64,000 nt of DNA from Bradyrhizobium sp. SZCCT0148 (GCF_018129985.1 NZ_JAFCKT010000012.1:114298-178297), one strand, 5' to 3'. Positions 24,103-35,220 are shown, counted from the first letter of the stretch. The notes: a model not told the origin generated them from the letters alone. Translations and numbers: made by a program.

Positions 24103-25692
24103 GTGACGATCGCTCCCGATATCTCCGCGAAGCCGGACGGCGCCGAACGCCGTCTCATCCTTGTTGCCGTGCTCGTCATTGCCGCGATGACGCTGCTGCG
24201 CATCGTCTACGCGTCCGCGATCGAGCTGCGCACCGATGAGGCCTATTACTGGACCTGGTCGAAGGAGGGCGCGCTCAGCTTCCTCGATCATCCCCCTGCT
24301 ATCGCCTGGCTGATCCGGTTCGGCACCGCGATCTTCGGCGATACCACGCTCGGGGTTCGCTTCGGTGGCATCGTCGCGATGCTGGTGACTCAGTGTCTGC
24401 TGGCCGACATCGTTCGTCGCCTCACCCATGATGCGCGCGCGGTCGTGTTCGCCGTGCTCATGCCGGAAGCTGCGCTCTATTACGGCCTGCTGATGGCAAA
24501 GGTCGCGCCCGATGTCGCCATGATCCCGTTTGCAATGGCGATGATGTGGTCGTTGGTGCGGCTGGCGCAAAGCGGCGACGGACGCTGGTGGATTGCGGCC
24601 GGTCTGTTCGCCGGTCTGTCGATGCTGTCGAAGTTCACCGCGATCATGTTCGCCCCAGCCGTTGCCGCCTTTCTGCTGGTGCCGGATTGGCGCTGGCGCT
24701 GGCTGCGCAGCCCGTATCCTTATCTTGCGGTGCTGTTGGCAATCGCAGTGTTCTCGCCGGTGCTGGTCTGGAACGCGCAGCATGATTGGGCCTCGTTCCG
24801 TTTCCAGGGCGTGCGCGCCACCGCCAATTACGGCATCTCGTTGCGCACGCTCGGCGACTTCATCGGCCTGCAGTTCGGCCTGGTCGGCTTCGTCCTATTG
24901 CCGGTCGTGCTGAGCGGGCTGGTGCTGACGGCATGGCGCGGCGCTCGCACGCGCGAGCCGGTGGCGATCCTGCTGTCGACCGCGGTGCTGGTGCCGTTTC
25001 TGTACTTCCTCGCGAAGTCGACCACGCTTCGGGTCGGCGACACCTGGCCGATGTTCATGTGGCCCGTCGGCTTCGCTGCCACGGCCGTGAACCTCGCGAC
25101 GATGATGAAGGAGGATTGGTCGGCCCGGTTGCTGAACTCGTCGCTGTTCTGGGCGAGGACGGCGGTCGGCTCCGGCATCGCCTTCGTCGTGATCGTGTTC
25201 CTCTACTACGTCGCCGCGCCCTGGAATCTCCTGGGCAAGATCGACCCGATCGGCGCCGAGGCCGGCTACGAGCAGGTCGCCGCACGCGCGCAAGCCGCGC
25301 TCGACGAAACAGGCGCGACCTGGATCGCGACGACGGACTACCGCACCTACGCCATGATGCGCTGGCTGTTCAGGGGCCGCGTGCCCGTCATCGAGATCAA
25401 CGAGCGCGGGCGCTTCCAGGATTTCCGCGATCCCGGCATGGACTGGATCAGGGGCCACGCCGGCATCTATGTCGGGCGCGAGCCGGACGATCGTTCGTCG
25501 CTGTGGGAGAACATCCCGGCAAAGCGCGAGCAACTCGGCGAAGTCGAACGCCGTTGGCGCGGTGTTCGCTCGGATACCTACGTGATCGAGAAGATCACCG
25601 GCTGGACCCCGGAGCTGTCGCCGCCAAAGGACTCGCCGCTGTTTTGGTGGAAGGTGCTGGCGTGGAAATTCGAGAAGCGGGAGTGGGTCTAG
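24103..25692 (+). CDS. GT39-type (ArnT/PMT-like) membrane glycosyltransferase
   Basis: A 529-residue multi-span membrane protein of the ArnT/PMT fold. An acidic loop near the first luminal segment (LRTDEAYYWTW) carries the DE pair expected to coordinate substrate, followed by FLDHPPAIAW and about ten hydrophobic helices. These enzymes use polyprenyl-phosphate-linked sugars to decorate lipids or proteins. Both GTG 24103 (AVTIAPD start, with GGGGA upstream) and a TTG at 24067 are possible; I prefer 24103. Transcribed into a long inverted repeat. The acceptor cannot be determined; lipid A modification is one possibility. Confidence 0.86.
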   Translation: MTIAPDISAKPDGAERRLILVAVLVIAAMTLLRIVYASAIELRTDEAYYWTWSKEGALSFLDHPPAIAWLIRFGTAIFGDTTLGVRFGGIVAMLVTQCLLADIVRRLTHDARAVVFAVLMPEAALYYGLLMAKVAPDVAMIPFAMAMMWSLVRLAQSGDGRWWIAAGLFAGLSMLSKFTAIMFAPAVAAFLLVPDWRWRWLRSPYPYLAVLLAIAVFSPVLVWNAQHDWASFRFQGVRATANYGISLRTLGDFIGLQFGLVGFVLLPVVLSGLVLTAWRGARTREPVAILLSTAVLVPFLYFLAKSTTLRVGDTWPMFMWPVGFAATAVNLATMMKEDWSARLLNSSLFWARTAVGSGIAFVVIVFLYYVAAPWNLLGKIDPIGAEAGYEQVAARAQAALDETGATWIATTDYRTYAMMRWLFRGRVPVIEINERGRFQDFRDPGMDWIRGHAGIYVGREPDDRSSLWENIPAKREQLGEVERRWRGVRSDTYVIEKITGWTPELSPPKDSPLFWWKVLAWKFEKREWV

Positions 25693-25700
25693 TCGCCTTG

Positions 25701-25865
25701 CTTACCCTCCCCTGGAGGGGGAGGGTCGATCGCGCGCAGCGCGAGCGGGGTGGGGTGATCTCTCCACTCGGGCACCGTTGGATGGGGAGAGACCGTCACC
25801 CCACCCCGTCTCACATTTCGCTGTGCTCAATGCGAGCCGACCCTCCCCCTCCAGGGGAGGATAAG
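25701..25865. repeat. Long inverted repeat, CCCTCCCCTGGAGGGGGAGGG family
   Basis: Arms 25701-25728 and 25838-25865 are inverted complements with one mismatch (CTTACCCTCCCCTGGAGGGG... and its reverse complement). The intervening sequence contains GGGGTGGGGTGATCTCTCC and GGGAGAGACCGTCACCCCAC, a nested inverted pair. Sits between two convergent genes and could fold into a cruciform-like structure in RNA from either strand. Confidence 0.9.
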
Positions 25866-25872
25866 AGCCGTG

Positions 25873-26901
25873 CTACTCCTCCCCGTCCTTCTTCCGCAGC
25901 AGATCCGTCGCGAGGTCCGACAGCTTCGGCGGCGGCAGCGCCGCGAACGGCAGCGGGCGCGTGACGTCGATCGCGGCGAGGCCCAGCCGTGCCGTCAGCA
26001 ACCCGTTCAGCACGCCTTCACCGAGCCGCTGCGACAGCTTTGCCGCGATGCCGTGGCCGAGCATCTGCTGCACCAGGCTGTCGCTCGCGGCCATGCCGCC
26101 GGTAATGGCAAGATGGGCGATAACGTGACGCAGCAGACGGATCATGCCGAGCGCGCCGGGGCGGCCGCCATAGAGGAAAGCGAGCTGGCGGATCAGGCGC
26201 AGCGCGGCGACCAGCACGAACAGCACGTCGATCGCGGCGCGAGGGGAGACCGCGGTCACGATCGAAACTTTTTGCGCGGCCGACGACACCAGCCGCCGTG
26301 CTTCCGCATCCAGCGGCGACATCAGCTCGCGCTCGGCGAGGCGGATCATGTCGGCGCCGTCGATGATCTCGCCGGTGTGGCTCTCCAACGCCGCGCGGGC
26401 GCGCGCGAGCTGCGGGTTCTGGTGCGCGATCTTGAGCAGATCCTGCACGATGACGCGGCTTTCCCTGCGGTCGTCGCTGGCAAGCACGGATGCCGCGCGC
26501 TCATGCAGCTTCTCGATCGTCGCGAGGCGTGCGAGGCCGAACGCCTCGCGTCCGATCACGACGGCCAGCGCAAGCGCGGTAACGACGGCAAAAGCGAGGC
26601 CGACATAGCCGAGTGTCTCGCTGCGCGCGAACAGGTCCTCGATCAGATGGACGACGCCGAGCCCGACGCCGAGCAGGGTCAATCCGCCGAGGCCGGACCA
26701 GAACAACGTGCCCCAGGGAAAACCGCGGCGCGCCGGCAGCGCGGCCGCGATCGGCACCGGCAGCATCGCCGGATCCGGCTCCGGCGTGATTTGGATGGTG
26801 GCGCGGCTGAGCCGGGCCGTCTCGTCGGCCTCGGTGACGACTACGCCGGGATCGTCAAGCCGGAACGTCGCCGGCCGCCGTGGCTTCGATCGGTCGTTCA
26901 T
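25873..26901 (-). CDS. DUF697/YcjF-type inner membrane protein
   Basis: A 342-residue protein with two or three hydrophobic segments near residues 60-120 (FPWGTLFWSGLGGLTLLGVGLGV; GLAFAVVTALALAVVIG). A C-terminal DUF697-type domain (about 190-340) begins near SSAAQKVSIVTAVSPRAAIDVLFVLVAALRLI. Such proteins pair with YcjX-like GTPases and are induced with membrane stress in E. coli. The start codon overlaps the ycjX stop by four bases, so the two are translated together. A long inverted repeat follows the stop. Confidence 0.88.
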   Translation of the reverse strand: MNDRSKPRRPATFRLDDPGVVVTEADETARLSRATIQITPEPDPAMLPVPIAAALPARRGFPWGTLFWSGLGGLTLLGVGLGVVHLIEDLFARSETLGYVGLAFAVVTALALAVVIGREAFGLARLATIEKLHERAASVLASDDRRESRVIVQDLLKIAHQNPQLARARAALESHTGEIIDGADMIRLAERELMSPLDAEARRLVSSAAQKVSIVTAVSPRAAIDVLFVLVAALRLIRQLAFLYGGRPGALGMIRLLRHVIAHLAITGGMAASDSLVQQMLGHGIAAKLSQRLGEGVLNGLLTARLGLAAIDVTRPLPFAALPPPKLSDLATDLLRKKDGEE

Positions 26902-28367
26902 GCGAGCTTGTCTCCGATCAGGAACTGCAAGGCACGGTCGAGGCGGATATGCGGCAGCGTCGGCTCGTTCGCTCCCTCGCGCTCGAGCTTGGGTGGGCGG
27001 AAGCGCAGGAAGCGGAAATCGCTTTTCTCCGCGGCCAGCGTCGAGAGGCCGCGGAACGCGGCATTGCCGTTGAACAATGGCTCCGGATTCAACGGCAAAT
27101 CGCCCGGAAAGGTTGCCACTTCCGTGTTGCCGTCGAAGAACTCGCCGCCGGCACTCTCGCCCGCGGCCGGTGTTCCCAGGATCGACGGCAGTTTGTCACG
27201 GCCGTGCGCGACCTGCGCTTCCCTTGTGGCGCGCACTGCGGCGAGCGCCACCACGTCGATCGCCGCGCCCGTGTTTTCCGCGCGCGCAACGGCGCCGGAG
27301 ACGGCGCGGCGCAGCACAGCCTCGAGCCGGTCGTGGCTGGAATGATGCAGATGGTCCGCCTTGGTCGCCGCGAACAGGATGCGGTCGATGCGCGGGCGGA
27401 ACAGGCTGGAGAGGATCGTGCTGCGGCCGATGTTGAAGCAATCGAGAATGCCGGCGAGGGCTGCTTCGAGATCGTGCAGCGCCTCGGGGCCGGAGTTGAA
27501 CGCCGACAGCGCGTCGGCCAGCACGATCTGGCGATCGAGCCGGGCGAAATGATCCCTGAAGAACGGCCGCACCACGACGTCCTTATAGGCCTCGAAGCGG
27601 CGCACCATCATTGCCCACAGCGATCCCTCCGGTGCCTGTCCGCCAACGGGCACGTCGAGCGGCGCGAAGGTCAGCGCAGGCGAGCCCGCGAGATTGCCCG
27701 GCATCAGGAAGCGGCCGGGCGGGAGCAGGCTCATCGCGAAGCGTTCGTCGCGGCAGGCGCGCAAATAATCGGTGAAGAGCCTTGCGGCCGTCAGCGTCGC
27801 CTGCTCGTCCTCGCGGGCCGCCGGCGCGAGCGTTGCGAGATGCGCGTGCCATTCGCTCGCGAGATGCGCGCGCGGCGCTTCGTGCGATAACGCGAGGCTC
27901 TCCGCCGACCATTGCTCAAAGCTCTTCTGAAGCAGCGGCAGGTCGAGCAGCCACTCGCCGGGATAGTCGACGATGTCGAGCGTCAGCGTGCGGTCGGCGC
28001 CGTTCGGGCGCTGATAGTCGATGACGAGCCTGAGCTCGCTGATGTCGACGGTCGAACTCGGCCAATGCCGCTCCTCGACCAGCGCGCGCAAATGGCTCTC
28101 ATAGGCAAACCGCGGCACGGCATCGTCAGGCTGCGGCGCCAGATGTGCCCGCGCGATCCGGCCCGAGGCATAGGCGTCGAACACCGGAAACCGGCCGCCG
28201 CGGGTGAGACCGTGGATCAGCGCGGTGATGAACACGGTCTTGCCGGCCCGCGACAAGCCGGTAACGCCTAACCGCACCGTCGGATTGAAGAAGTGCTCGC
28301 CATAGTCGATCAGCGCCTGCGCGGACAGCCGCGCTTCTTCGACCATGTCCTGGAAACTGAATGCCAT
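26898..28367 (-). CDS. ycjX: YcjX-like GTP-binding protein
   Basis: A 489-residue protein with the P-loop GLSRAGKT at the start of the G domain (about residues 36-43), followed by FITALIHGLTRGG, typical of the YcjX/DUF463 family, whose closest eukaryotic resemblance is to dynamin-like GTPases. The rest of the protein has the extended insertion VGRNDxx-like helices without recognisable enzyme motifs. It is encoded with its usual DUF697 partner. In E. coli the ycjXF pair belongs to the phage-shock response; the role here is inferred from family. Confidence 0.92.
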   Translation of the reverse strand: MAFSFQDMVEEARLSAQALIDYGEHFFNPTVRLGVTGLSRAGKTVFITALIHGLTRGGRFPVFDAYASGRIARAHLAPQPDDAVPRFAYESHLRALVEERHWPSSTVDISELRLVIDYQRPNGADRTLTLDIVDYPGEWLLDLPLLQKSFEQWSAESLALSHEAPRAHLASEWHAHLATLAPAAREDEQATLTAARLFTDYLRACRDERFAMSLLPPGRFLMPGNLAGSPALTFAPLDVPVGGQAPEGSLWAMMVRRFEAYKDVVVRPFFRDHFARLDRQIVLADALSAFNSGPEALHDLEAALAGILDCFNIGRSTILSSLFRPRIDRILFAATKADHLHHSSHDRLEAVLRRAVSGAVARAENTGAAIDVVALAAVRATREAQVAHGRDKLPSILGTPAAGESAGGEFFDGNTEVATFPGDLPLNPEPLFNGNAAFRGLSTLAAEKSDFRFLRFRPPKLEREGANEPTLPHIRLDRALQFLIGDKLA

Positions 28368-28545
28368 ATGAACGTTAATGGACCGGGGGAAGAGGGACTG
28401 TGTGACCGATCACAAAAGTGGCAATTGCCTTGGGAAAATCAAGCTCCATACTTCCACCCTCTTTGCCGGCGAGTCAGCCGTTTGAACGACGCGCCGATCC
28501 CGAAAGACCCATAGAAGAGGGCTTTACCTCACCTTGCGGATTGCC

Positions 28546-29241
28546 ATGACCGTCTTCCAACTGAAACACTTCGCATCCACCTCCGTTCACGCCGCCGCCG
28601 ACGCGATGGGCTGGAACTACGACCGCGCCGAGCTCATCGCCGACGGAATCATCCACGCGATCGGCGTCCTCTCCGGCATCATCGCCGCGACCGTGCTGGT
28701 GGTGCTGACGGCTGTCTATGCCGACGCCACCGATATCGTCGGCGTCTCGATCTATGTCGTCGGCCTGCTGTCGATGCTGCTGCTGTCGGCGACCTATAAC
28801 CTCTGGCCGGTGTCACCGGCGAAATGGCTGCTGAGGCGGTTCGACCATTCCGCGATCTATCTCCTGATCGCGGCGACCTATACGCCGTTCATTCTGGAGG
28901 TGAAGGACAGCGGATTCGCACTGGTGCTGCTCGCCGGCGTCTGGTGCGTCGCGATCCTCGGCATCTTGCTCAAGCTGTTTTATCCCGGCCGGTTCGACCG
29001 CGTCGCAGTCGGCATCTATCTCGCGATGGGCTGGAGCGGCGTGATGCTCTACGACGCCGTGGTCAGGGCGCTGCCCGCGCTGGTGCTGGGCTTCATCCTT
29101 GCGGGCGGACTGCTCTACAGCTTTGGCGTGATCTTCCACGCCTGGCGGCGGCTGCGTTTCCAGAATGCGATCTGGCACGGCTTTGTCTTGGCCGGCGCGG
29201 CATGCCATTATACCGCGGTGCTCGACCTCATGTTGAGCTGA
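28546..29241 (+). CDS. Hemolysin III (PAQR-family) membrane protein
   Basis: A 231-residue protein with seven predicted membrane helices and the PAQR/HlyIII pattern: DGIIHAIG in the first span, FDHSAIYLLIAATY in the middle and ACHYTAVL near the end, whose histidines and aspartate are the putative metal site of PAQR hydrolases. The frame extends to a TTG at 28534, but ATG 28546 starts a better fit. Despite the name, bacterial members are not shown to be toxins here. Divergent from ycjX; the 178-base spacer holds both promoters. Confidence 0.93.
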   Translation: MTVFQLKHFASTSVHAAADAMGWNYDRAELIADGIIHAIGVLSGIIAATVLVVLTAVYADATDIVGVSIYVVGLLSMLLLSATYNLWPVSPAKWLLRRFDHSAIYLLIAATYTPFILEVKDSGFALVLLAGVWCVAILGILLKLFYPGRFDRVAVGIYLAMGWSGVMLYDAVVRALPALVLGFILAGGLLYSFGVIFHAWRRLRFQNAIWHGFVLAGAACHYTAVLDLMLS

Positions 29242-29300
29242 GCAGGATCCGCGGCGCGGAATAAGCGCGCGATCCAAATCGGTACGAGAGGAGACGTCGC

Positions 29301-30095
29301 ATGCAGGTGACCGGCAAGGTCGTGGTCGTCACGGGCGGCGCCAACGGAATCGGCAAGGCGCTGTGCGAGGCGTTTCACAAGGCGGGCGCGGCCAAGGTCG
29401 TCGTCGCCGACTTGGACGCCGACAATGCCCGGGCGGTTGCGGCCATGGTGGACGGCGCGGCTTTCAAATGCGACGTCGCGCAAGAAAAGGACATCGCGCA
29501 TGTCATCGAGGAGACTGAGCGGCAGTTCGGTCCGATCGGGCTGTTCTGCTCCAACGCGGGCATCGGCGGCGGCTTCGATCCGATGTCGGTCAACGCCGGG
29601 GGCGCCTCCGACGAGCCCTGGCAGCGCAGCTGGGCGATCCATGTCATGGCCCATGTCTATGCCGCGCGGCATCTCATCCCGCGCATGAAGGCGCGTGGCG
29701 GCGGCTATTTCCTCAACACCATCTCGGCCGCGGGCCTGTTGTCGCAGGTCGGCAGCCCCGCTTATTCGACCACCAAGCACGCCGCGGTCGGCTTTGCCGA
29801 GAATCTCGCGATCTCGCACAAGGCCGACAACATCAAGGTCTCGATCCTCTGCCCACAGGGCGTCGACACCAACATGCTGCGCTCGATCCCCAAGGGCCCG
29901 CAATCCGGCGACGGCGACCTCACGCCGGAGCAGGTCGCGAAAGACGTCCTCGCCGGCCTCGAGCAGGAGACTTTTCTGATCCTGCCGCATCCCCAGGTGC
30001 TCGGCTACATGCGCAAGAAGACCGAGAATTACGACCGCTGGCTTGGCGGTATGGCCAAGATCCAGGCCAAGATGCGGGAGGAGTTCGGGAAGTAG
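29301..30095 (+). CDS. Short-chain dehydrogenase/reductase
   Basis: A 264-residue SDR with the Rossmann glycine motif GGANGIGK (about residues 12-19), NAG near residue 83, and the catalytic Ser..Tyr-x3-Lys set in the SAAGLLSQVGSPAYSTTKHAA segment. NAD(P)-dependent alcohol/ketone oxidoreductase; an acidic residue after the second strand (VVADLDAD) favours NAD. Substrate unknown. Ends convergent to the mdlC-like gene with a palindromic repeat between. Confidence 0.93.
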   Translation: MQVTGKVVVVTGGANGIGKALCEAFHKAGAAKVVVADLDADNARAVAAMVDGAAFKCDVAQEKDIAHVIEETERQFGPIGLFCSNAGIGGGFDPMSVNAGGASDEPWQRSWAIHVMAHVYAARHLIPRMKARGGGYFLNTISAAGLLSQVGSPAYSTTKHAAVGFAENLAISHKADNIKVSILCPQGVDTNMLRSIPKGPQSGDGDLTPEQVAKDVLAGLEQETFLILPHPQVLGYMRKKTENYDRWLGGMAKIQAKMREEFGK

Positions 30096-30121
30096 TCGGA
30101 GCTGTTGCTGCGATTGGCGCC

Positions 30122-30218
30122 GTCATGCTCCGCGAAGGCGGGGCATCCAGTTCGCGCAGCTTCTCGATTGAATCACTGACATCACGGAGTGCTGGATCGC
30201 CCGCCTTCATGCGGGCTA
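30122..30218. repeat. Intergenic palindromic repeat, GTCATGCTCCGCGAAGGCGGGGCATCC family
   Basis: Left arm GTCATGCTCCGCGAAGGCGGGG and distal CGCCCGCCTTCATGCGGG arm. Same family as 9207-9307 and 36351-36451. Lies between two convergent genes. Confidence 0.75.
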
Positions 30219-30220
30219 CC

Positions 30221-31843
<1,623 letters not shown>

Positions 31844-31888
31844 GGTTTCCGTTCCCTGTTGTTGATTGCCGCGCTGCCAGCTCCAGCC

Positions 31889-32001
31889 GTCATTGCAAGG
31901 AGCGAAGCGACCAAGCAATCAGACTGCCTCCGCGGAGGGATTCTGGACTGCTTCCGCCTTCGCTAAAGCTTCGGCGGACACGTCGCTCCGCTCGCAATGA
32001 C
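31889..32001. repeat. Intergenic repeat, GTCATTGC/GCAATGAC family
   Basis: Arms GTCATTGCAAGGAGCGAAGCG and CGTCGCTCCGCTCGCAATGAC, with CAAGCAATCAGACTGCCTCC inside. Lies just upstream of the mdlC start and downstream of the hydratase gene; both genes are on the minus strand. Confidence 0.8.
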
Positions 32002-32018
32002 GAGGCGAGAGCGGTGTG

Positions 32019-32870
32019 TCACCACACCGCCGTGCCCTTCATCGTCGGCTGTCCCTCGGCGTTTGCGGTCCACAGCTCCATGCCGGCGTCGGTCTCGTTG
32101 GCGTTCACCGAGAACTCGCTGCCTTCGAACAGCGGCTGGAGTCCGCGATAGGTGAACTTCTTCGGCGCCTTGCCGCCATGCAGCTTCGCCGCCATCTCGA
32201 TGATCAGAGCGGCCTGCAACGGCCCGTGGAAGATCAGCCCCGGATAGCCCTCGACCTTGGTGACGTAGTCGCGATCGTAATGGATGCGATGCCCGTTGAA
32301 GGTCAGCGCGGAATAACGAAACAGCAGCACGGGATCCGAGACATGGGTCTCGCGGTGCTGCGCCTTAGGCGGCGGAGGCGGGGCCTTCGCGCTCGCCGGC
32401 GCATTGCTCGTCATCTCGCGATAGACGATGTCCTGGCGCTCGCGGATGGCGGTGCCGCGGGGCGAGGAGATGCTGTGCTCGACCGAAACGAAGCACAGCG
32501 TCCCGGTCGAGCCCGTCTTTACCTGCACGTCGGCAATGCGCGAGGTCCGCGTCGATTCATCTCCGACCTGCAGCGGCTGCAGGAACTCGATCTCGCCGCC
32601 GGCCCACATCCGGCGCGGCAGCGGCACCGGCGGCAGGAAGCCGCCGCGGGTCGGATGGCCATCGGGCCCCAGCATCGACATCGGAAACACCGGCTGCGCC
32701 AGGCACCAATGCACCGTGAACGGCGCGGCGTCGCCCTTTTTGGGTTCGCCGACCTCCTGGAACAGCGTCGCGCGCAGGCCCATGACGAGCTGCGCGGTGA
32801 CGATGTCGGTGGCCTCCGTGCTGCGGCCGATCCATTGCCGCAAGTGATCGATGTCGAGCTTCTCGGTCAT
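32019..32870 (-). CDS. MaoC/hot-dog hydratase, mesaconyl- or itaconyl-CoA hydratase type
   Basis: A 283-residue double hot-dog protein. Family features are the N-terminal FAS1-like dehydratase segment with GGFLPPVPLPRRMWAGGEIEF and the C-terminal hydratase strand RYSALTFNGHRIHYDRDY, with the catalytic Asp/His pair near NGHRIHYD (family knowledge). Related enzymes hydrate C5 dicarboxyl-CoA thioesters such as mesaconyl-C4-CoA or itaconyl-CoA. It is last in an operon with a CoA transferase and an acyl-CoA dehydrogenase (14-base gap upstream), which supports a small catabolic route from a free acid through CoA activation, dehydrogenation and hydration. Confidence 0.86.
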   Translation of the reverse strand: MTEKLDIDHLRQWIGRSTEATDIVTAQLVMGLRATLFQEVGEPKKGDAAPFTVHWCLAQPVFPMSMLGPDGHPTRGGFLPPVPLPRRMWAGGEIEFLQPLQVGDESTRTSRIADVQVKTGSTGTLCFVSVEHSISSPRGTAIRERQDIVYREMTSNAPASAKAPPPPPKAQHRETHVSDPVLLFRYSALTFNGHRIHYDRDYVTKVEGYPGLIFHGPLQAALIIEMAAKLHGGKAPKKFTYRGLQPLFEGSEFSVNANETDAGMELWTANAEGQPTMKGTAVW

Positions 32871-32884
32871 GACGCCTCGCTCTG

Positions 32885-33988
32885 TTACTTGTTCGACTTT
32901 GGCTTTTCGCCGATTGCGGGCACGGCACCATAGCTGCGCGTCTCGCCGACGATGATCGGCGCCGGCGCGGGATAGCTGACGCGCCCGTTTGGCGTGTCCA
33001 CCTCAATGCGGCGCAGATGCGGATGCTTGGTGAGATCGGCCATGGTGTTGACCTCGGCAAAGGCGATGTCGGCGTCCGACAGGCGCTTGAGCAGCTCGTC
33101 GCGCGTCATCTTGCCGAAGGCCTCTGCAACCGTCGTGTCGGTGAAGTCGCGGTTGCGCACGCGCTCGACCATGTTGGCGACGCGCGGATCGGCGGGAAGG
33201 TCGGGCTGACCGAGCACCTTGGCGCATAGCGTCTTCCATTCGCGCTCGCTCTGGATCGAGATCAGAATGTCCTTGCCGTCCTTCGAGGTGAATACGCCAT
33301 AAGGCGCGATCGAGGGGTGACGCAGGCCCATGCGCTTGGGCGGATTGCCGGCCTCGGAATTGAGCAGCGGCACGGTGCACCAGTCCGCCATCACGTCGAA
33401 CATGGAGATGCGGATGTCGGCGCCCTTGCCGGTTCGGCCGCGCGCGATCAGCGCCTCCAGGATCGCCGCATGCGCGGTGGCGCCGGTGGCGACGTCGACG
33501 ATCGACATGCCGACGCGCGAGGCGCCGTCGGGATTGCCGGTGATCGAGGCAAGGCCGCTCTCGGCCTGGATCAGCAGATCATAGGCCTTTCGGTGCGCGT
33601 AGGGGCCTTCGTCGCCATAGCCGGTGATCGTGCACGAGATCAGCTTCGGATAGTCCTTCAGCAACCGCTCGCGCGAAAAACCGAGCTTGTCCATCGACCC
33701 CGGCTTCAGATTCTGGATCAGCACGTCGGCGCTGGCGATCAGCGTCTCCAGCTCGGCGCGGCCTTCCTTCGTCGTGAGATCGACCACGGCGGATTGCTTG
33801 CCACGGTTGAGCCAGACGAAATAGCTGCTCTGGCCCATGGCCGCCGCATCATAGCCGCGGGCGAAGTCGCCCTCGGGCCGCTCGATCTTGATCACTTCGG
33901 CGCCGGCATCCGCCAGCCGCGAGGAGCAGAACGGCGCCGCCACCGCCTGCTCGACCGCAATCACCCTGATCCCGTCCAATGCTCCCAT
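32885..33988 (-). CDS. Class III (CaiB/BaiF) CoA transferase
   Basis: A 367-residue protein with family landmarks: VIAVEQAVAAPFCSSRLADAGAEVIKIERPEGD at the start, the catalytic aspartate in KAYDLLIQAESG (D about 144), and GKGADIRISM. Second gene of a three-gene operon, 10 bases after the acyl-CoA dehydrogenase. Related enzymes transfer CoA to C4-C5 carboxylic acids (for example succinyl-CoA:itaconate or mesaconate CoA transferases). Upstream in-frame codons to 34141 overlap the dehydrogenase gene, so ATG 33988 is the start. Confidence 0.9.
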   Translation of the reverse strand: MGALDGIRVIAVEQAVAAPFCSSRLADAGAEVIKIERPEGDFARGYDAAAMGQSSYFVWLNRGKQSAVVDLTTKEGRAELETLIASADVLIQNLKPGSMDKLGFSRERLLKDYPKLISCTITGYGDEGPYAHRKAYDLLIQAESGLASITGNPDGASRVGMSIVDVATGATAHAAILEALIARGRTGKGADIRISMFDVMADWCTVPLLNSEAGNPPKRMGLRHPSIAPYGVFTSKDGKDILISIQSEREWKTLCAKVLGQPDLPADPRVANMVERVRNRDFTDTTVAEAFGKMTRDELLKRLSDADIAFAEVNTMADLTKHPHLRRIEVDTPNGRVSYPAPAPIIVGETRSYGAVPAIGEKPKSNK

Positions 33989-33998
33989 GGTGGCGGCC

Positions 33999-35168
33999 TC
34001 AATACGAGCGCGGCATGCCGAGCACGTGCTCGGCGACAAAGGACAGCACGAGGTTGGTCGAGATCGGCGCGACCTGATACAGCCGCGTCTCGCGGAACTT
34101 GCGCTCGACGTCGTATTCCTCGGCGAAGCCGAAGCCGCCATGGGTCTGGATGCAGGCGTTCGCCGCTTCCCAGGACGCGTCCGCCGCCAGCATCTTGGCC
34201 ATGTTGGCCTCGGCGCCGCAGTCGAGCCCGGCCTCGTATTTGCGCGTGGCTTCCTTCACCATCAGCTCGGCCGCGCGCATCGAAGCGTACGCCTTGGCGA
34301 TCGGGAACTGGATGCCCTGGTTCTGGCCGATCGGCCGGCCGAAGACGCTGCGCTCCTTGGCGTAGTTGGTCGCCTTGGCGATGAACCATTTGGCGTCGCC
34401 GACGCATTCTGCTGCGATCAATATGCGCTCGGCATTCATGCCGGAGAGGATGTAGCGAAAGCCCTTGCCCTCCTCGCCGATCAGGTTCTCCGCCGGCACC
34501 TTCATGTCGGTAAAGAACACTTCGGTGGTGGCATGGTTCATCATGGTGCGGATCGGGCGGATCTCGAGGCCGTTGTTCTTGGCCTCGCGCATGTCGACGA
34601 TGAATACCGAGAGGCCATCCGTGCGCTTTTTCGCCTGCTCCTTCGGCGTGGTGCGCGCCAGCAGCACCATCAGGTCGGAATGCTCGGCGCGGCTGGTCCA
34701 GATCTTCTGGCCGTTGACGATGTAGCTGTCGTTGCCGTCCTTGCGCGCGAAGGTCTTCAGCGAGGAGGTGTCGGTGCCGCTGGTCGGCTCGGTGACGCCG
34801 AAGGCCTGCAGGCGCAATTCGCCGCTGGCGATCTTCGGCAGGTACTTTGCCTTCTGCTCGTCGTTGCCGTGCCGCAGCACGGTGCCCATCGTGTACATCT
34901 GGGCGTGGCAGCCGCCGCCGTTGCAGCCGGCGCGCTGGATCTCTTCCAGGATTGCGGCTGCCGCCGACAGCTTCAGCCCCGCGCCGCCATATTCCTCGGG
35001 GATCAGCACCGAGAGGTACCCGGCCTCAGTCAACGCATCGACGAATGCCTTCGGGTAGGCCATCTCGCGATCGAGCTTGCGCCAATATTCGCCGGGAAAC
35101 TGGGCGCAGAGTTTTGCGACGGCGTCGCGGATGTCGGCGTAATCTTCGGTGTGGTGATCTTCACTCAT
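33999..35168 (-). CDS. Acyl-CoA dehydrogenase with IVD/LCAD-type catalytic glutamate
   Basis: A 389-residue ACAD with the FAD motif FGVTEPTSGTDTSS (about 123-136), NGQKIWTSR and C-terminal helices ERSVFGRPIGQNQG and IQTHGGFGFAEE. The usual C-terminal base (IYEGT) is absent: the segment reads LYQVAPIS with P368 in its place. A glutamate in NAERILIA (E247) lies in the helix where isovaleryl-CoA and long-chain enzymes keep it. First gene of the operon with a CoA transferase and a hydratase, and divergent from a LysR regulator that probably controls it. Substrate unknown; a short branched or dicarboxylic acyl-CoA would suit the neighbours. Confidence 0.9.
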   Translation of the reverse strand: MSEDHHTEDYADIRDAVAKLCAQFPGEYWRKLDREMAYPKAFVDALTEAGYLSVLIPEEYGGAGLKLSAAAAILEEIQRAGCNGGGCHAQMYTMGTVLRHGNDEQKAKYLPKIASGELRLQAFGVTEPTSGTDTSSLKTFARKDGNDSYIVNGQKIWTSRAEHSDLMVLLARTTPKEQAKKRTDGLSVFIVDMREAKNNGLEIRPIRTMMNHATTEVFFTDMKVPAENLIGEEGKGFRYILSGMNAERILIAAECVGDAKWFIAKATNYAKERSVFGRPIGQNQGIQFPIAKAYASMRAAELMVKEATRKYEAGLDCGAEANMAKMLAADASWEAANACIQTHGGFGFAEEYDVERKFRETRLYQVAPISTNLVLSFVAEHVLGMPRSY

Positions 35169-35220
35169 GGCGTTTCCAATTCTCTATCGGCAGTCAAGAT
35201 AACGCCGGCCGATCCCGAGG

